Positions 50,326 through 60,984 of a stretch of 64,000 bases of DNA are shown here, one piece after another; position 1 is the first letter of the stretch, and every line of letters begins with the position of its first letter. Source of the stretch: Amaranthus tricolor (taxonomy: Eukaryota > Streptophyta > Magnoliopsida > Caryophyllales > Amaranthaceae); assembly GCF_026212465.1 (NCBI RefSeq), contig NC_080057.1:19786962-19850961 (forward strand). The letters are read 5' to 3'. A program made the translations under genes and the position numbers. The notes under the pieces are model-generated. The model was not told the DNA's origin. It saw only the letters and a list, made by a program, of their open reading frames with translations, and did not search any database.

Positions 50326-53300
50326 AGATTACAGGGATGTGTGGGAAGTAGGTGACAAAAGTACAAGATACACAAATAAGAAAAAAAGTGGCAACGGGAA
50401 CCCATAAAACCTGGAAAAATCTTCTGAAGATAAAATAGTATAGATACTCCATCCTCATTTTCAACTTGTAAATCTGAAGAGCTATACAGCACCGTCTCAC
50501 TGTAGTATGGAGTGAATACACTGACATATTTGGTTCAGAAAGATAGGGAAAATATTGGAAGCACCCTGTTAGAAAGAGTAAGCAGCTTCTGTACAAATTA
50601 CCTTTGTGAAATAGAAATATCAAATTACCAGAAAGGTATCATTTCTGACACAGGTTTTGCAGAAGGCATGTCCATGAATAATGAGTTTGTAAAAAATTCT
50701 AGCCGCCTCCTAGCTTCAAGGTTTTTTGGTATGTTAGCTGCCGTATCCTTCACTGTAAGTAGCAAGTGTAGTCTTTTCACTAGCTCCTTCTGCAAAATAG
50801 AAGTTCATTACAAGATAAACTAAAGTCATCTTTACAACAAATACTGAAAAAACAACAAATTGTATGATTGGATATTATACTAACAATTTCTGGATCCTTT
50901 GGCCACTCTATCCGCGAAAATAAGCGGCCTTCGTTTCTGGCTTTAGCCAAAATATTCCATGAATCAATTTGTTCCCTATGGGATCATAAAAAGATCAATA
51001 CAAAGATTCTCAATATTGTAGAATCACTCAAGCCATGATTATACAGAAAAATTACCCGAGATCAGTTGACAGCAAATCATGTGTCACCACCTCATAGAAA
51101 TCTAAGAGAGCTTTTGCAGCACCTTTTGCGAGTTCAGTTGTTTCATTCCTTATCTAAACTTACATAAATTGAAATTAGCCTGTAAAAATCACACTACATC
51201 ATAGATTTACAGACTACCTTTTACATTCATAAACTTACCAAAAGACCCGTCAATGCAGTAAATCTTGACTGCACTAGAGGAATCTTCTTTAAGGACAACG
51301 TTATAACAAGTGAACGCTCGTTAATGCTATCGTTGATCTCCCTGTAGATCCTCTCAACCCTACAATAATATTTACATACACAGAAACTAAGAGAATGCGA
51401 AACCTATTACATAATCTTAAATTTTCAAATCTCATAATATACTTGATGTAAAAGTTAACATGAACCTGTCAAATGCTTTTGACTTGGGATTCTCACTAGA
51501 AAATAACCTTATATAACATGAACCTGTCAAATGCTTTCAAAGATAGTGTTGTTTTGGATCCTCTCATGCACCCTTTGTGGAGAGTTCATTTCCATACTAC
51601 CCAGTCGACAATGCATGAAAAGATCCATTAAAAGATGAACGTGACTCTCCTTCGACAGCCTTGTCTTGGTGACCAATCTTTTGGTGCAAAAGAACATACC
51701 CCCACATCTAACATTTAAGATTTTCATCCTCTACTACAAAGAGAAAAAGAATTTGGAGCTACCTAACCTCTGCATATAAAAGGAAGAAAGAGTCTAGCCA
51801 TGAAGGACCTCAAAAATATCAGTCCTTTCTATTTATAGCTGGAAATAACTTGCTGAACTAATAGTGTAAAAAAAAAGGTCGCAAAGCATACAGTGTAAAA
51901 AACAAGGTTACATCGCATTTCATCAACCGCGTCGTAACGGTTTTCAAGAAAAACGAACTGATATTTCCCGTGTATTAAAGGTGTAAATAGAACTGTGTTT
52001 TGGCCATATCAAGGTATATCTTATGATTCAACTTATATTTAGGCATTACAATAACCACATCACTCTGGTACGCGATCGCCGGCCGCGTTGTAAAGGTTTT
52101 CAAAAAAAAAAAAAAACCATTTTCCAAGTAAAGATGTGCGTTTTGGGTTGTATAAAGGAATATCTTATTGTTTCGACCAATATTTAGGCGTTAAGATAAC
52201 AACATCATTCCCATTACCGCTTCACCATTCAGTTACCGCGATTGCAACCATTTCCACGATCGCAATCGTGATAACAAATTTTAAAATATATAGTTGAAAC
52301 TGTGGACTTTTTACAAAAAAAGTATTAGAAATAAATAAGTCGCAGGTCGGCTAAGAAAAAGAGTTGGCTAATATGTGCAGGCTTTTAAATTTTTAGGCCC
52401 GCGGGTAGGTTTTAATCTAATGTGACAGTGGGGTAACATGAAGGAAAAATATACCAGCGTCTCCCTTCACCATCCACTATGGCGTGTAAGATCTTCTCTA
52501 TACTGTAATAGCACTCTTGAACTGCATAAGCCATGTAATCATCTCTGCATATTCTATTCCATAAATCTGCTTGTGTGTCTTTGCAGTCCAAAGCCAGGTC
52601 AATAGCCATCAGAATCTGCAACATCAACAGCTGTAATGAGGTGCAATAACAAACACTAACAGAACAAACAAAAAAGGGTAAAGGAATCATTTAAATTAAC
52701 CTTGCTACTCAGAAGAAAGAGAGGCCACTGAACAAGAGGAAGTGTACCCGTGTTGCTAGGCATATAAAGCAAGTCTTTTTCCCTAAAAGAAAATCCATAA
52801 TAGAATGTTTCAAAACCATGTGGCACATGAATGCCGCATAGACCAATCTACTTTAGCAAGCTGGAAACCAATTTAAAAGAAAAGGGTCATGCTGATTTGA
52901 TACCGATTGCTGATGAAATCTTCTTCACGTAGACTTTTAATGATCTCATTCCAGAAGGGAGCAAAAATGGCAGCATATGTCTTGTTATTCTCTTGTGCGA
53001 ACTGCAAGGAATAGAATAGAACACATAAAATACCACATATAGGATCCCAAGCGACATACATTGACAACTCTTCACTAAAGCTTTATTAAAATAAAAAAAA
53101 TTAAAAAAATAGAATCTGAAATTCTACAATAAATCACTAATTAGATTTCTTTCAGAGAACAAGTTATTTACGGCAATTTTAGTTGATATTATAATTACAC
53201 AGACAGATCATTTCTTCAATCGCAAAATAAAACAGAAAATTGTCAGCCAGAACCAATAGATTATGAATACTGTCCCTTAACCCTTCTAGATCCAATTAGC

Positions 53301-56300
53301 TCACTTAATGATTCATAACAAACCAGTCCTAACCGAATAAAGTTTGCAATTCCAATTATCATCAACCAATCTCTTAAGTATTTAGTTCCTCAATTAATAT
53401 CTTGGAATACCAAATATTCAGGTGGAGTTTACATACTCAAAGAGACTATACTAAGAACCATAAGTGTCATAAGCCATGTAAGATAGATGCTTTCCATTAT
53501 AAACATTCACAAAGGTTATCAGATCCTCCTATAATCTTATTTCCAATTATTTTATCAAACCAAAGGTTCCGTACAAACTCGATCCATAAGACCATTGCTT
53601 TTGGGAAAGCAGAAGTCAAATATGCATCTTACACTGATAGATTTGTCCTTTTAGCCAAAGTTGGATTTGTTTTCTAATGGCTAGCATATAAAAACTTCTT
53701 CACTAATTTTAAGTACTAACAAAAAAAATACCCATCTAAAATATATATGATCCGTCTAAAATATATATAATATAGACTAATTCTAATGTAAATTGTACAT
53801 ACTCGTAGATTGTGTATCAAAACCCCACTAGGTACGCAACCTACTCCAAATAAAAAGGTTACAAAACAAAAGTTGTAAAAATTTTCTTTTGAAATAACAG
53901 TTGTATAGAGGTCTCTTAGTTTAAGAAAGGCCAAGGCGCATGAATTGAGGTGCACAAGGGTGTCAGAGCCTAAGAGTAAGGTGCATCAATCGAGGTAAAG
54001 GAGAGTGTTGGAGCTTAAAAAAGTCACAAGGCAAAAACTTATAATATAATTCTATAGCATATTTGAAAATTAAAACACTGACTTTCATATTAGGAAAATT
54101 TGCTCAAAATAATCTCAATTATCACTCATTGGCCAAAAATAATCCCAACTATCACTTATTTTTTAATAATCCCAACTATGACTACAGTTTGTTCATAGCA
54201 TACCCCTCCCTCTTGTTACCGGTTACAACAGGTCAAAATGAATTTAATTTCTTTTTTCTTTTTTTTGTTTTACTGTACTCTTGAATTCAATCTTCCCCTT
54301 CAATTCAATACTCAACTACTTCCCCATTAATTCCCTCCATAATTTCATACCTAATTCCTTCCCAAATCTCTTCCTCCCCAAATCAAATTTGTAACCCAAA
54401 AAACAAATCTTTCGGTTTAGATTAATGGCAGCTTCTATGTTTGTTTCCATGTAATTATAATGGATTGTTGGTCTTAGTATTATGACAGCTTTTATGTAAT
54501 GCTAATGGAATTTTTGCAGTATTGAAATGTTGATTGAACTCAAATGAAATGTTGGTCCAAGACTAATGGCAATTACATCTATATTGATAATGCATTGTAG
54601 TACATTGATTGCAATTACATCAAACAAACTTCTACAATGCAAACTAAGAAGAAATACAATCACAAACAAGATGAACCATGAGAACACCATGGTAGCAAGT
54701 CAAGGTTCCTCCATAAAGTGGACCCTTAGATTTGGGGTTTGAAAACTTAGAAGAACAAGCATAATTCATTAGTTTTGGGGGAAGATTATCTGAATTTGGA
54801 GGAATTTGGAAGATGTTGGAGATATAAAGTTTTAACAATTTCTAATTTTCATTTTAATTATTTGGGGGTTTTAGGGTTCATCAATGAAGGGAGGAGTAAT
54901 GGGGAAGAAGAAGAAAGATTTAAATAGCTGGAAGGGGTGGGTTTTAACAGCACAATTGTAACTGATTGTAGTAGGTAATAAAGGGGATGGGTATGCTATG
55001 AACAAAATGTAGTCATAGTTGGGATTATTAAAAAAAAAAAGTGATAGTTGGGATTATTTTTGGCCAATGAGTGATAGTTAAGATTATTTTGAGCAAATTT
55101 TCCTTCATATTATTGTTGCATAAAGATCCAAAACATTTGTTGTCATTTTACTAAGCCGCTAAAATAATGTAAATTGGCACAATAGGATATTTTTTAAACC
55201 CACATTCTAAGGAATTACGTCTAATTGTTTTATATCTGGTTCTTATCACATTGTTATTCAATAAGAACATAAAAAAGATGGATACATCAAAGACAACTGG
55301 AAGAAAAAATAACGAAAATTAACATAAAAACCAACAGAATGAAGACAAAGAATCGAAGAAAAAAAATTATAAGAAAAGAACTAGAAGAAGCCAAAGAAAG
55401 AAAAGAAAAATGATAATGAATCTCAAAGTATAAAAAAAAAATTTTTTAAAAAAAAGGATATCTATAAGAAAGAAGAAAGAAAATTATAAAAGAGAAAAAA
55501 CAGAAAACAAAAAGGAAAGCTACCTAATAGTACCGGATTCCAAACAAATCATCAATTTTCCTTTTTTCGTTATCTCTCAGTGAAAACAAGAGAAATCCCT
55601 CTTCATTTTCTTCATGTCTCTTCGAAAATGTTTTTTGTCTAATTGCTCTATGACAGTTTATTTAAATAGTTTATCCCTAAAAATGCCAAAAGCGCAAAAA
55701 GCAATAGAAGCACAGGGCGCAAAAAATACACAAAAGGGCGCACACCTTACATATCTTGTTGATCATAGTGAGAAAAAAAAGGCAATTTTTTTAGGACTTC
55801 TCTTAAAGGCACACTTTTTGAAATTAAGAGAGGTGCTTAATTTTCTTAAATCAGAAAGGAAACACATTTGAAATCACATGGTAGTGAGGAAGTAAAGGCT
55901 ATAAAACTAAAAAGTAAAGAATAGAAACAAAAGAGTGTCATCCTACTCACTTTTCCTCCACAAAAAAAAAACTTGAAAAAGCAACCAGAAAAAATGAAAA
56001 AAGACGAGGTCTTGCTGGAAAAAATGTAGTAAAAGCACACTGAGCTTTCAACTCAAATGTGTGAGGGCGAACGGTCAGATTTCGTCGAATTTTGTGCTCA
56101 TATCCATGTTTGTGTCATGTCGACACGGATACGTCTGCCATATATGACGTGCATGGGTAACATAGCTTTTATCTTCCATTGGGTAATGTTAATAAAATAC
56201 AAATTGTTTATCTTTTTCTGTTTTATAAAGAAAACAGAAAAGGGAATAACCTAAAATATTACAAAAGTAGTATAGCCTTTATTCACTTATTGAAAACCCC

Positions 56301-59300
56301 ACGAAAATATTAAACCCAAGTAGACAATAAACGCAAACTAATATTTTGATTTCAGCATAAATCCAGAAACATAAATATAAAGAAATCGCATTTTCAACAT
56401 GGACATAATGACCACAATCAAGGAGATTGTTTAAGAAAAAAATTAGAGACAACTCTAACTCTTGTAAGTCGTAACTTTAAATAAAAAGTTTAAATCAAAA
56501 TATACGGGTGTTCTCTGGATGAATGGTACACATATCAGATGGTTGGCCTTGTATCTTGATAAGTATATAGATATTAACAAGAATAACGTACGTAATCACA
56601 ATATATGGGACCAGCTACGAGAACAAAAGAAAATCAATATGAAAGATTGTCGATAGCAAATATTGGACTTTATTTGACCCAATTTAATACTAATCTACAA
56701 CTAAGAAAACTAGTTTCAATGATTATCCACATGTACTCTCCTCCTCCATTGATCCCTATCTATTGATATAAGCTCTTTCAAATGCTTATTTTTTTAATAT
56801 ATTCTTCACTCCTATAATTGAGTCATCCAACTTCTTCCTCTTCAAAACCCCTCGAAGTTTCAACCTTCCACTTTTTAACTAATGCATTCTTCAAACATTG
56901 CCTATTACTAAACCAACACTAACGGTTTCCTGTCATTTGCACTAGAGGAATTTTATTTTAAATACACTTAAAAAGTTAGTGTATAAGCTGCTTCCTCCTA
57001 AGAGGGGCCCAGCGATTTTCATCAGGTGGATTTTTTTTTCCATATTTCTTGATAGAGAATTCTACCAAAAAGGAAAAGGCCAATTTAGAGTAATAAATTT
57101 ATTTTTTGTACATAGGAGTGCTACATAGAACAGAGCCATAGAAAAACGTGGTTTTAGTAAATATCCTGCATACTATAAAGTCCCCTTAGTGACAAACACA
57201 GGCATATGAACGAAGCAAGCAAATAAGAATTATATGTCATCTGTGTGCTTTTATTTTCAACAGAAAGGGGTATTGGCTTTTATACAATTTTTACTGAAGT
57301 AAATGATGAAGTTGAAATGCGTATGCATCAATGTACCTCAGGATTTTGCTGATCAAAAGGAATTCTGCACAATACCCGAAAAACATAAATTACATGAGAA
57401 CAATGCGAGAGAAATTTGAAGACAGATATCAAGACACTATAAGAGAAACATGGACAGTTCTTGTAAACAATAGCCTACATTCCTCGCAATACTTTTCCAA
57501 CAAAATTTGTCTCTATATTTCATTGATCTTCACCTTATATTTGTTTATCTGCAAAATTTATATGAAAACCCTACGGTTGTTGGTTTCCTACATGATGGAC
57601 ACAAGAATTTAGAAATCCACTTGATGACCCGCAGTTATAGTTATAACATAATCAGTGACCTTTACCCCTGTATTTCGTCGAGAAAACCGGAACAATATGA
57701 AAAAAGAAATAGATAATTTGATAGTTTTAAATGTCAAAAACCTTGCAAAATCAAAAAAGGTAAAAACAAACAGAAAACCTAAATTTCTCCCCCCACCCCC
57801 CAAAACTACTGCTTCTATATTCTTCATTTGCTACATTTTGGTCTAGTTGTGTAGTTTTGCACGGTGAAATTTGATTCCTTATTCAACTTTAATTCTTTGA
57901 TTATGTTTTTATTTTTTGCATTGTTTGTCGCTTTCCAGTTTAAAAAAAAAAAGAGCCCTTCACCACCTGTTGCCTACAGGCTACAACATGAATCCTTACT
58001 GATTTGTGGCGGGGATCCAATGGTTTAAACAGGATATCTATACCAGAAAACCACACACACAGACGTACACTCACATAATCTGTCAAATCTTTAAACTATA
58101 GCACTATATCATGTACACCATCAGAATGCTAGAACATACCTTCTTGTCCTCGCAGATGCTAGATTTTTCGCAAAGGCTCCAGGGAAGCTCTCAAAACGTT
58201 TATGCACCATATCGATTGAGCGTATCTGCAACCAAAGCAACATAATAGAGAGGAAAAATAAAATCGAAAAATAAATAAACAAGAAAACTTAATACGAATT
58301 TGAGGAATGTTAAAACAATGGATACACGTAAGGAGTCAACAAACTTTACTCCCAATAACTTACAGTACACAGGGATCTCAATAATTACCTCGCCTAGTCG
58401 AGCTCGAGCACCCATAACACCACCAACAAGGGCCGACAAAAGTGTGTACCATATGTGAATATCCATTAGATAAATCTGTACATCAATAAAAAAAACATAA
58501 GTCAATTCTAACAGAAAACAGTCAGAACAGGGTATGTTTGTAATGAACTCGCTAATCGCTAATATGATAAGCAATGAAGATTAGAGTTAAGAGGGAGTAA
58601 AGGGATAAAAGGAACAAAAAATGCAGATTAAAAATAAGAGAGTAGGGAAAGAGGAGTTTAAGAGGAAGAATTCATTTTATAATCATTGCATAGCCTAACC
58701 AATTATTACATCATCATATCTATAGCTAACTTGGATACACAATATTCCTTTTCTAGACTCATTAAAAGAATACTCTACCCCTCATATGTGAATATTGATT
58801 CATCACAATGTTGAAGACAATTCAAATAGAAAAGCTACATTAATAGAACAATAGAAAAGCAACAGTAGGTGTACCATATCACTCCCGTTACCGCATTTTT
58901 ACTCTATGTTCCTAAATTATTTCATCTCTCCTTTAAACATAAAGCTCCAATATATGAATTTCTGTGAGGAGGATAATCAATTGAGCCGGAATTTTTCCTT
59001 TAGGAATGAAACCCAAGTGAGAGATTGGCAATCTATGGTTAAAATTTTAGACATACTCCAGAATATTCATACTTTAGAGTATGGACCCCTGATCAATCTA
59101 GATACTTCTCGTGTACTTCCTTTTATTTTGTATGGTTCCCCTCCCTCGACTACCTTCTATTCCCTTATCCAGAAAAGTTTGGAGTGTGAAGATTGCACTA
59201 AAGGTTAGAGCATTTATATGGTTAGTTCCCAAGGGAAGCTTAACACTATGCTTATGTTGTATAATGGCAAGAAAGTCATGGCAGAGACTCTTTGAAATAA

Positions 59301-60608
59301 ATGGCGAAGATTGAGTTCCCTCAAGGAAGATAGGAGAATTTCTTCAAATCAGCCATCTTGGATTTGGATATGACAGTGAATTCAAGAAGTTGTGGACAAA
59401 TTGTTCTTATGCTGCTTTATGATCACTTTGGCTGGGATGGAAGTTTGAAGGATCATTTTCTCCCTAGTTTTGAGATGAAGTGAAATTTCTTGCCTCTCTT
59501 GGGGCAAAGGAAAGTGGTTATTTCGCTCATTGTCTTTTATCTAATTTATGTAAAAATGAATGGAGGAATTGCAATGTAGATCGGTTCTTTGATTTAAAAA
59601 GGCATTCCTCATCCATTATATCAAGATATATTTTTTAAAAGAAAAACAAAAATCTCCCGCATACAGTTCTTCTCTTTTAGTGTTGCTAATGTTCAAGTTT
59701 ATCGGTGAGTAGCCTACAATCAACTCTCAACTTACGCAAAATAACTTATACAGAAAAATGCATTTCTCCACTGCATGGAAAAGGCAACACACTTCTTGTG
59801 TTTGTAAATAAAGTTACATATTGCAACTTACCAGGCAGGATAGCCCCTTTCACCTTTCTGTTCTCCCAAACCCACACCAAACGAAACAAAAAGAAGTAAT
59901 AACAAGTGAACAAGTTATCAAGAGAGCTTACAGCAATGACAGGTGCCCAAAGACTAGCTACAGTCAGCGCATTATGATTATCTGAAAATTATATCACAAG
60001 GAATGCATCAGAAACTAAAAGGCTTATAGAGCAACCTATTAGAAGATTCCACTCTGAATAAAATCTGCTTTACAATTGAATTACACATACAACACAAGAA
60101 ATGCATTATTTAGTCTTACTCTTAGAGAAGAAATCATGCCATGAGTATTGAATAGAAGGAAGTGTCACAATAATTTTTGTAGGCGTAACCAAGGGCTTAA
60201 TCTGCAACATTTTGCTTCGTTACACCACATGAAATTCACAAACAAGAAAGATGCAATAGACAATTTTTTTTAAAACAATGACGTAAAAAATGATAATGAA
60301 ACTCAATATTAGAGTTCCTACCTTCCAACAAAGGTGTTGGGGTTCCATTCTTAATTTAATTACCCCAAACTTCTCGGTTGGGGTGTTATAGTGGTGGTGG
60401 ATAAATTTAATTAGAAGTCTAAATGACCATAGTTTCCTGGAAGCTAAGATTCTCACTTTATAAGATTTAACAGTATAACAGTCAATTAAATAAGAAAATA
60501 AAAAATAAAAAAAAAACGTAAAAAAGCTAAAGGACGAAGTCACTAACCTGGAGAAAATAGGCAAAAGTAAATTTACATGCAAAGATCACCAACCAAAAGA
60601 GTACATAT
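29825..60608 (-). CDS. GSL8: Callose synthase (1,3-beta-glucan synthase), GSL8/CALS10-like, 3' two thirds
   Basis: Thirty-four consecutive exons were traced on the minus strand, every junction GT-AG and in phase, with no internal stop, ending at TGA 29825-29827. They encode 1245 residues of a protein usually near 1900. The N-terminal part lies beyond base 64000, behind an intron of at least 3.4 kb. The enzyme makes callose from UDP-glucose at the plasma membrane and cell plate; GSL8 serves cytokinesis, plasmodesma control and pollen development. The match to GSL8 rather than GSL10 (recalled) rests on [17 protein letters not shown] and [11 protein letters not shown]. The order is: membrane helices, large cytosolic glucan synthase domain ([40 protein letters not shown]), then C-terminal helices ending [14 protein letters not shown]. 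Long introns hold many transposons. Exons are given in the three block entries. Confidence 0.93.
31167..31220 (+). pseudogene. Captured 5' fragment of a calmodulin-like (CML13/14-type) gene
   Basis: The frame from ATG at 31167 reads [18 protein letters not shown], which matches the N-terminus of plant CML13/14 EF-hand proteins as I recall it. After FM the similarity ends, before any EF-hand loop, and sequence from the other captured fragment begins. The preceding bases (ACAAACAAAA and upstream) may be its 5' UTR. It is a non-functional piece inside the Pack-MULE. Confidence 0.7.
31225..31640 (-). pseudogene. Captured PPR gene fragment
   Basis: The minus strand encodes [17 protein letters not shown] in one frame, then after a small frame break [39 protein letters not shown] and RIMFKSF. 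This is the start of a P-class pentatricopeptide repeat protein of the organelle RNA-processing type. Stops and the frame break make it non-functional. It runs head-on toward the calmodulin-like fragment, and the two meet near 31221-31235. Confidence 0.75.
34086..34220. repeat. ATTCGC-type MITE copy in a callose synthase intron
   Basis: It shares GACTAATTCGCTTTTGTATT, TTTGCTCAAAATTGCCGAAA and ACCATAATTCG with the copies at 6064-6203 and 19849-19955, in the same orientation. The right end ATTAGCAAATCATGTGAAAC matches the right end of the intron 1 copy. Confidence 0.7.
34294..34577. repeat. Tandem duplication, unit ~147 bp, in a callose synthase intron
   Basis: ACATTTAAGCAATCAAG begins at 34294 and again at 34441. 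The following ~140 bp, including TTGGATTTTT, ATGGACTTGAACATCAT-like words and GATTTGCTATAACT, are repeated with moderate divergence. Confidence 0.8.
35369..35433. repeat. (AT)n microsatellite, about 32 units
   Basis: An uninterrupted AT dinucleotide run of about 65 bp lies 49 bp beyond the splice donor of the callose synthase exon at 35482-35640. It should be highly length-variable. Confidence 0.95.
35714..35933. repeat. Compound hexamer microsatellite next to a splice donor
   Basis: The array passes through runs of CAAAAA, then AACAAT, then AACGAT, then AACAAT again, over about 220 bp. It stops about 10 bp from the callose synthase exon at 35944-36032, so it begins almost at once after that exon's donor site on the minus strand. 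Confidence 0.93.
38350..38640. repeat. Tandem duplication, unit ~150 bp, in a callose synthase intron
   Basis: CATATGAGTTGA recurs at 38361 and 38512. Each unit contains TAGAATCGGTAGAAT, ATTCTATGAAATTCC and TTGGTAGTACAA-like words. A third partial start (GGTAGTACAAAATTGGGCCC) appears near 38620. Confidence 0.75.
39966..40140 (-). repeat. Dispersed repeat with GCGGTAAC motif, copy 1
   Basis: The reverse complement of this stretch (TTTTGGACTGTATAAGAGGA, CCAATATTTAGGCATTTTGA) matches the sequence at about 52130-52210 (TTTTGGGTTGTATAAAGGAA, CCAATATTTAGGCGTTAAGA), with GCGGTAAC and CGATCGCGGT words nearby in both. The family is unknown to me. Confidence 0.6.
40300..41465 (+). mobile_element. RTE-type LINE, 3' part, decayed
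   Basis: RT-like peptides appear across shifting frames: [15 protein letters not shown] and [13 protein letters not shown] match the block written [18 protein letters not shown] in the second copy at 60985-62500. A degenerate FVDDT follows at about 40680-40700. The end GTAGCTGACCCCAATCTTTT GGGATTAAG, running into a GAT/GTT-rich tail at 41446-41465, is like plant RTE 3' ends. It is full of stops and is non-functional, antisense to the host callose synthase. Confidence 0.75.
43120..43700 (-). mobile_element. L1-type LINE fragment (RT zinc-binding region)
   Basis: The minus strand encodes [14 protein letters not shown] and then, about 200 bp on, [20 protein letters not shown] followed by LGELNT. 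These are the conserved blocks after the reverse transcriptase in plant L1 LINEs (zf-RVT). Stops separate the pieces. It lies in the 3.8-kb callose synthase intron, in the same orientation as the gene. Confidence 0.75.
50287..50323. repeat. 37-base homopolymer at a callose synthase acceptor site
   Basis: On the minus strand this is an unbroken T run that leads directly into CTGCAG, the acceptor of the exon at 50146-50280. It acts as the polypyrimidine tract of that intron by position. Length variation and sequencing error are likely here. Confidence 0.95.
51885..52290. repeat. Dispersed repeat with GCGGTAAC motif, two tandem copies
   Basis: Two related segments follow each other in the intron between exons 51239-51359 and 52455-52615. 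Each carries GTAACGGTTTTC or GTAAAGGTTTTC, a TTTTGG..TAT.AAGG block, a TATTTAGGC block and ACATCA-TC, and ends with GCGATCGC or CGATCGCAATCG words. The period is about 180-190 bp. Confidence 0.6.
54093..55103. mobile_element. Non-autonomous Mutator-like element with 9-bp target duplication
   Basis: The 1011-bp element has near-perfect inverted arms of about 110 bp: GGAAAATTTGCTCAAAATAA, CACTCATTGGCCAAAAATAA, TAATCCCAACTATGACTACA and TTGTTCATAGCATACCC occur on both, in opposite orientation. TTCATATTA is repeated exactly at 54084-54092 and 55104-55112, the 9-bp duplication typical of Mutator elements. The interior has no transposase and no captured gene that I recognise. It sits in the 4.3-kb intron between the microexon and the exon at 52904-53001. 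Confidence 0.92.
57337..60608 (-). other. GSL8: GSL8-like exon block A: membrane helices before the catalytic loop, including a 28-nt microexon
   Basis: Exons in transcript order: 60548-60608, 60120-60201, 59932-59981, 58389-58475, 58140-58225 and 57337-57364. They read [20 protein letters not shown] (helix), [55 protein letters not shown] (helix), and [17 protein letters not shown]. The last exon is only 28 nt (IPFDQQNPE); its inclusion is needed to keep the frame between ARTRR and FAQENNKTY. The first exon starts within a codon, so an upstream exon outside the window must supply two bases. Confidence 0.9.
58950..59620 (+). mobile_element. L1-type LINE fragment (RT zinc-binding region)
   Basis: The plus strand reads [20 protein letters not shown] in one frame and, after a frame break, [20 protein letters not shown]. 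These correspond to the post-RT blocks of plant L1 LINEs (compare the fragment at 43120-43700). It lies antisense in the intron between exons 59932-59981 and 58389-58475. Confidence 0.7.
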
Positions 60609-60984
60609 CTGCACAAGTTTAAAAGGTAATTCTTTAAGATAAAATAAAATTTATCATCAAAAAGAAACAAAGCTCAATCAAGTTGCAAATACCCCAGGGC
60701 ATATTTATATGTATTATGCAAAAAACAGCGTATTGACGACGAGAAATAAAAATTTCACGGTCATTCTTCCATACAACTCAAATCAAGGGACAACTTTCGA
60801 AAGGACTTCAACAATAATAATGAGCATCACCACTAGAAATTGACAAAAGAAAAACTAAAAGGCATATGAAACACCGGAAGTAACAGAACAAGAAAACTAC
60901 GAAGCCACGTAGATGATGCTTATAGTACCCGTGTTGTTTTATGCTTTATAGAATCCATTATCGCTATTAGTACTTAAAGTGCGA

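Larger units (their letters stand above)
45847..53001 (-). other. GSL8: GSL8-like exon block B: cytosolic glucan synthase domain
   Basis: Exons in transcript order: 52904-53001, 52701-52782, 52455-52615, 51239-51359, 51056-51153, 50885-50975, 50629-50789, 50411-50520, 50146-50280, 49964-50032, 49712-49886, 47543-47660, 47120-47239, 46017-46132 and 45847-45930. Landmarks are [138 protein letters not shown] and [18 protein letters not shown]. The residue after GQRVLA is K here, where I recall N or Y in relatives. Confidence 0.92.
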
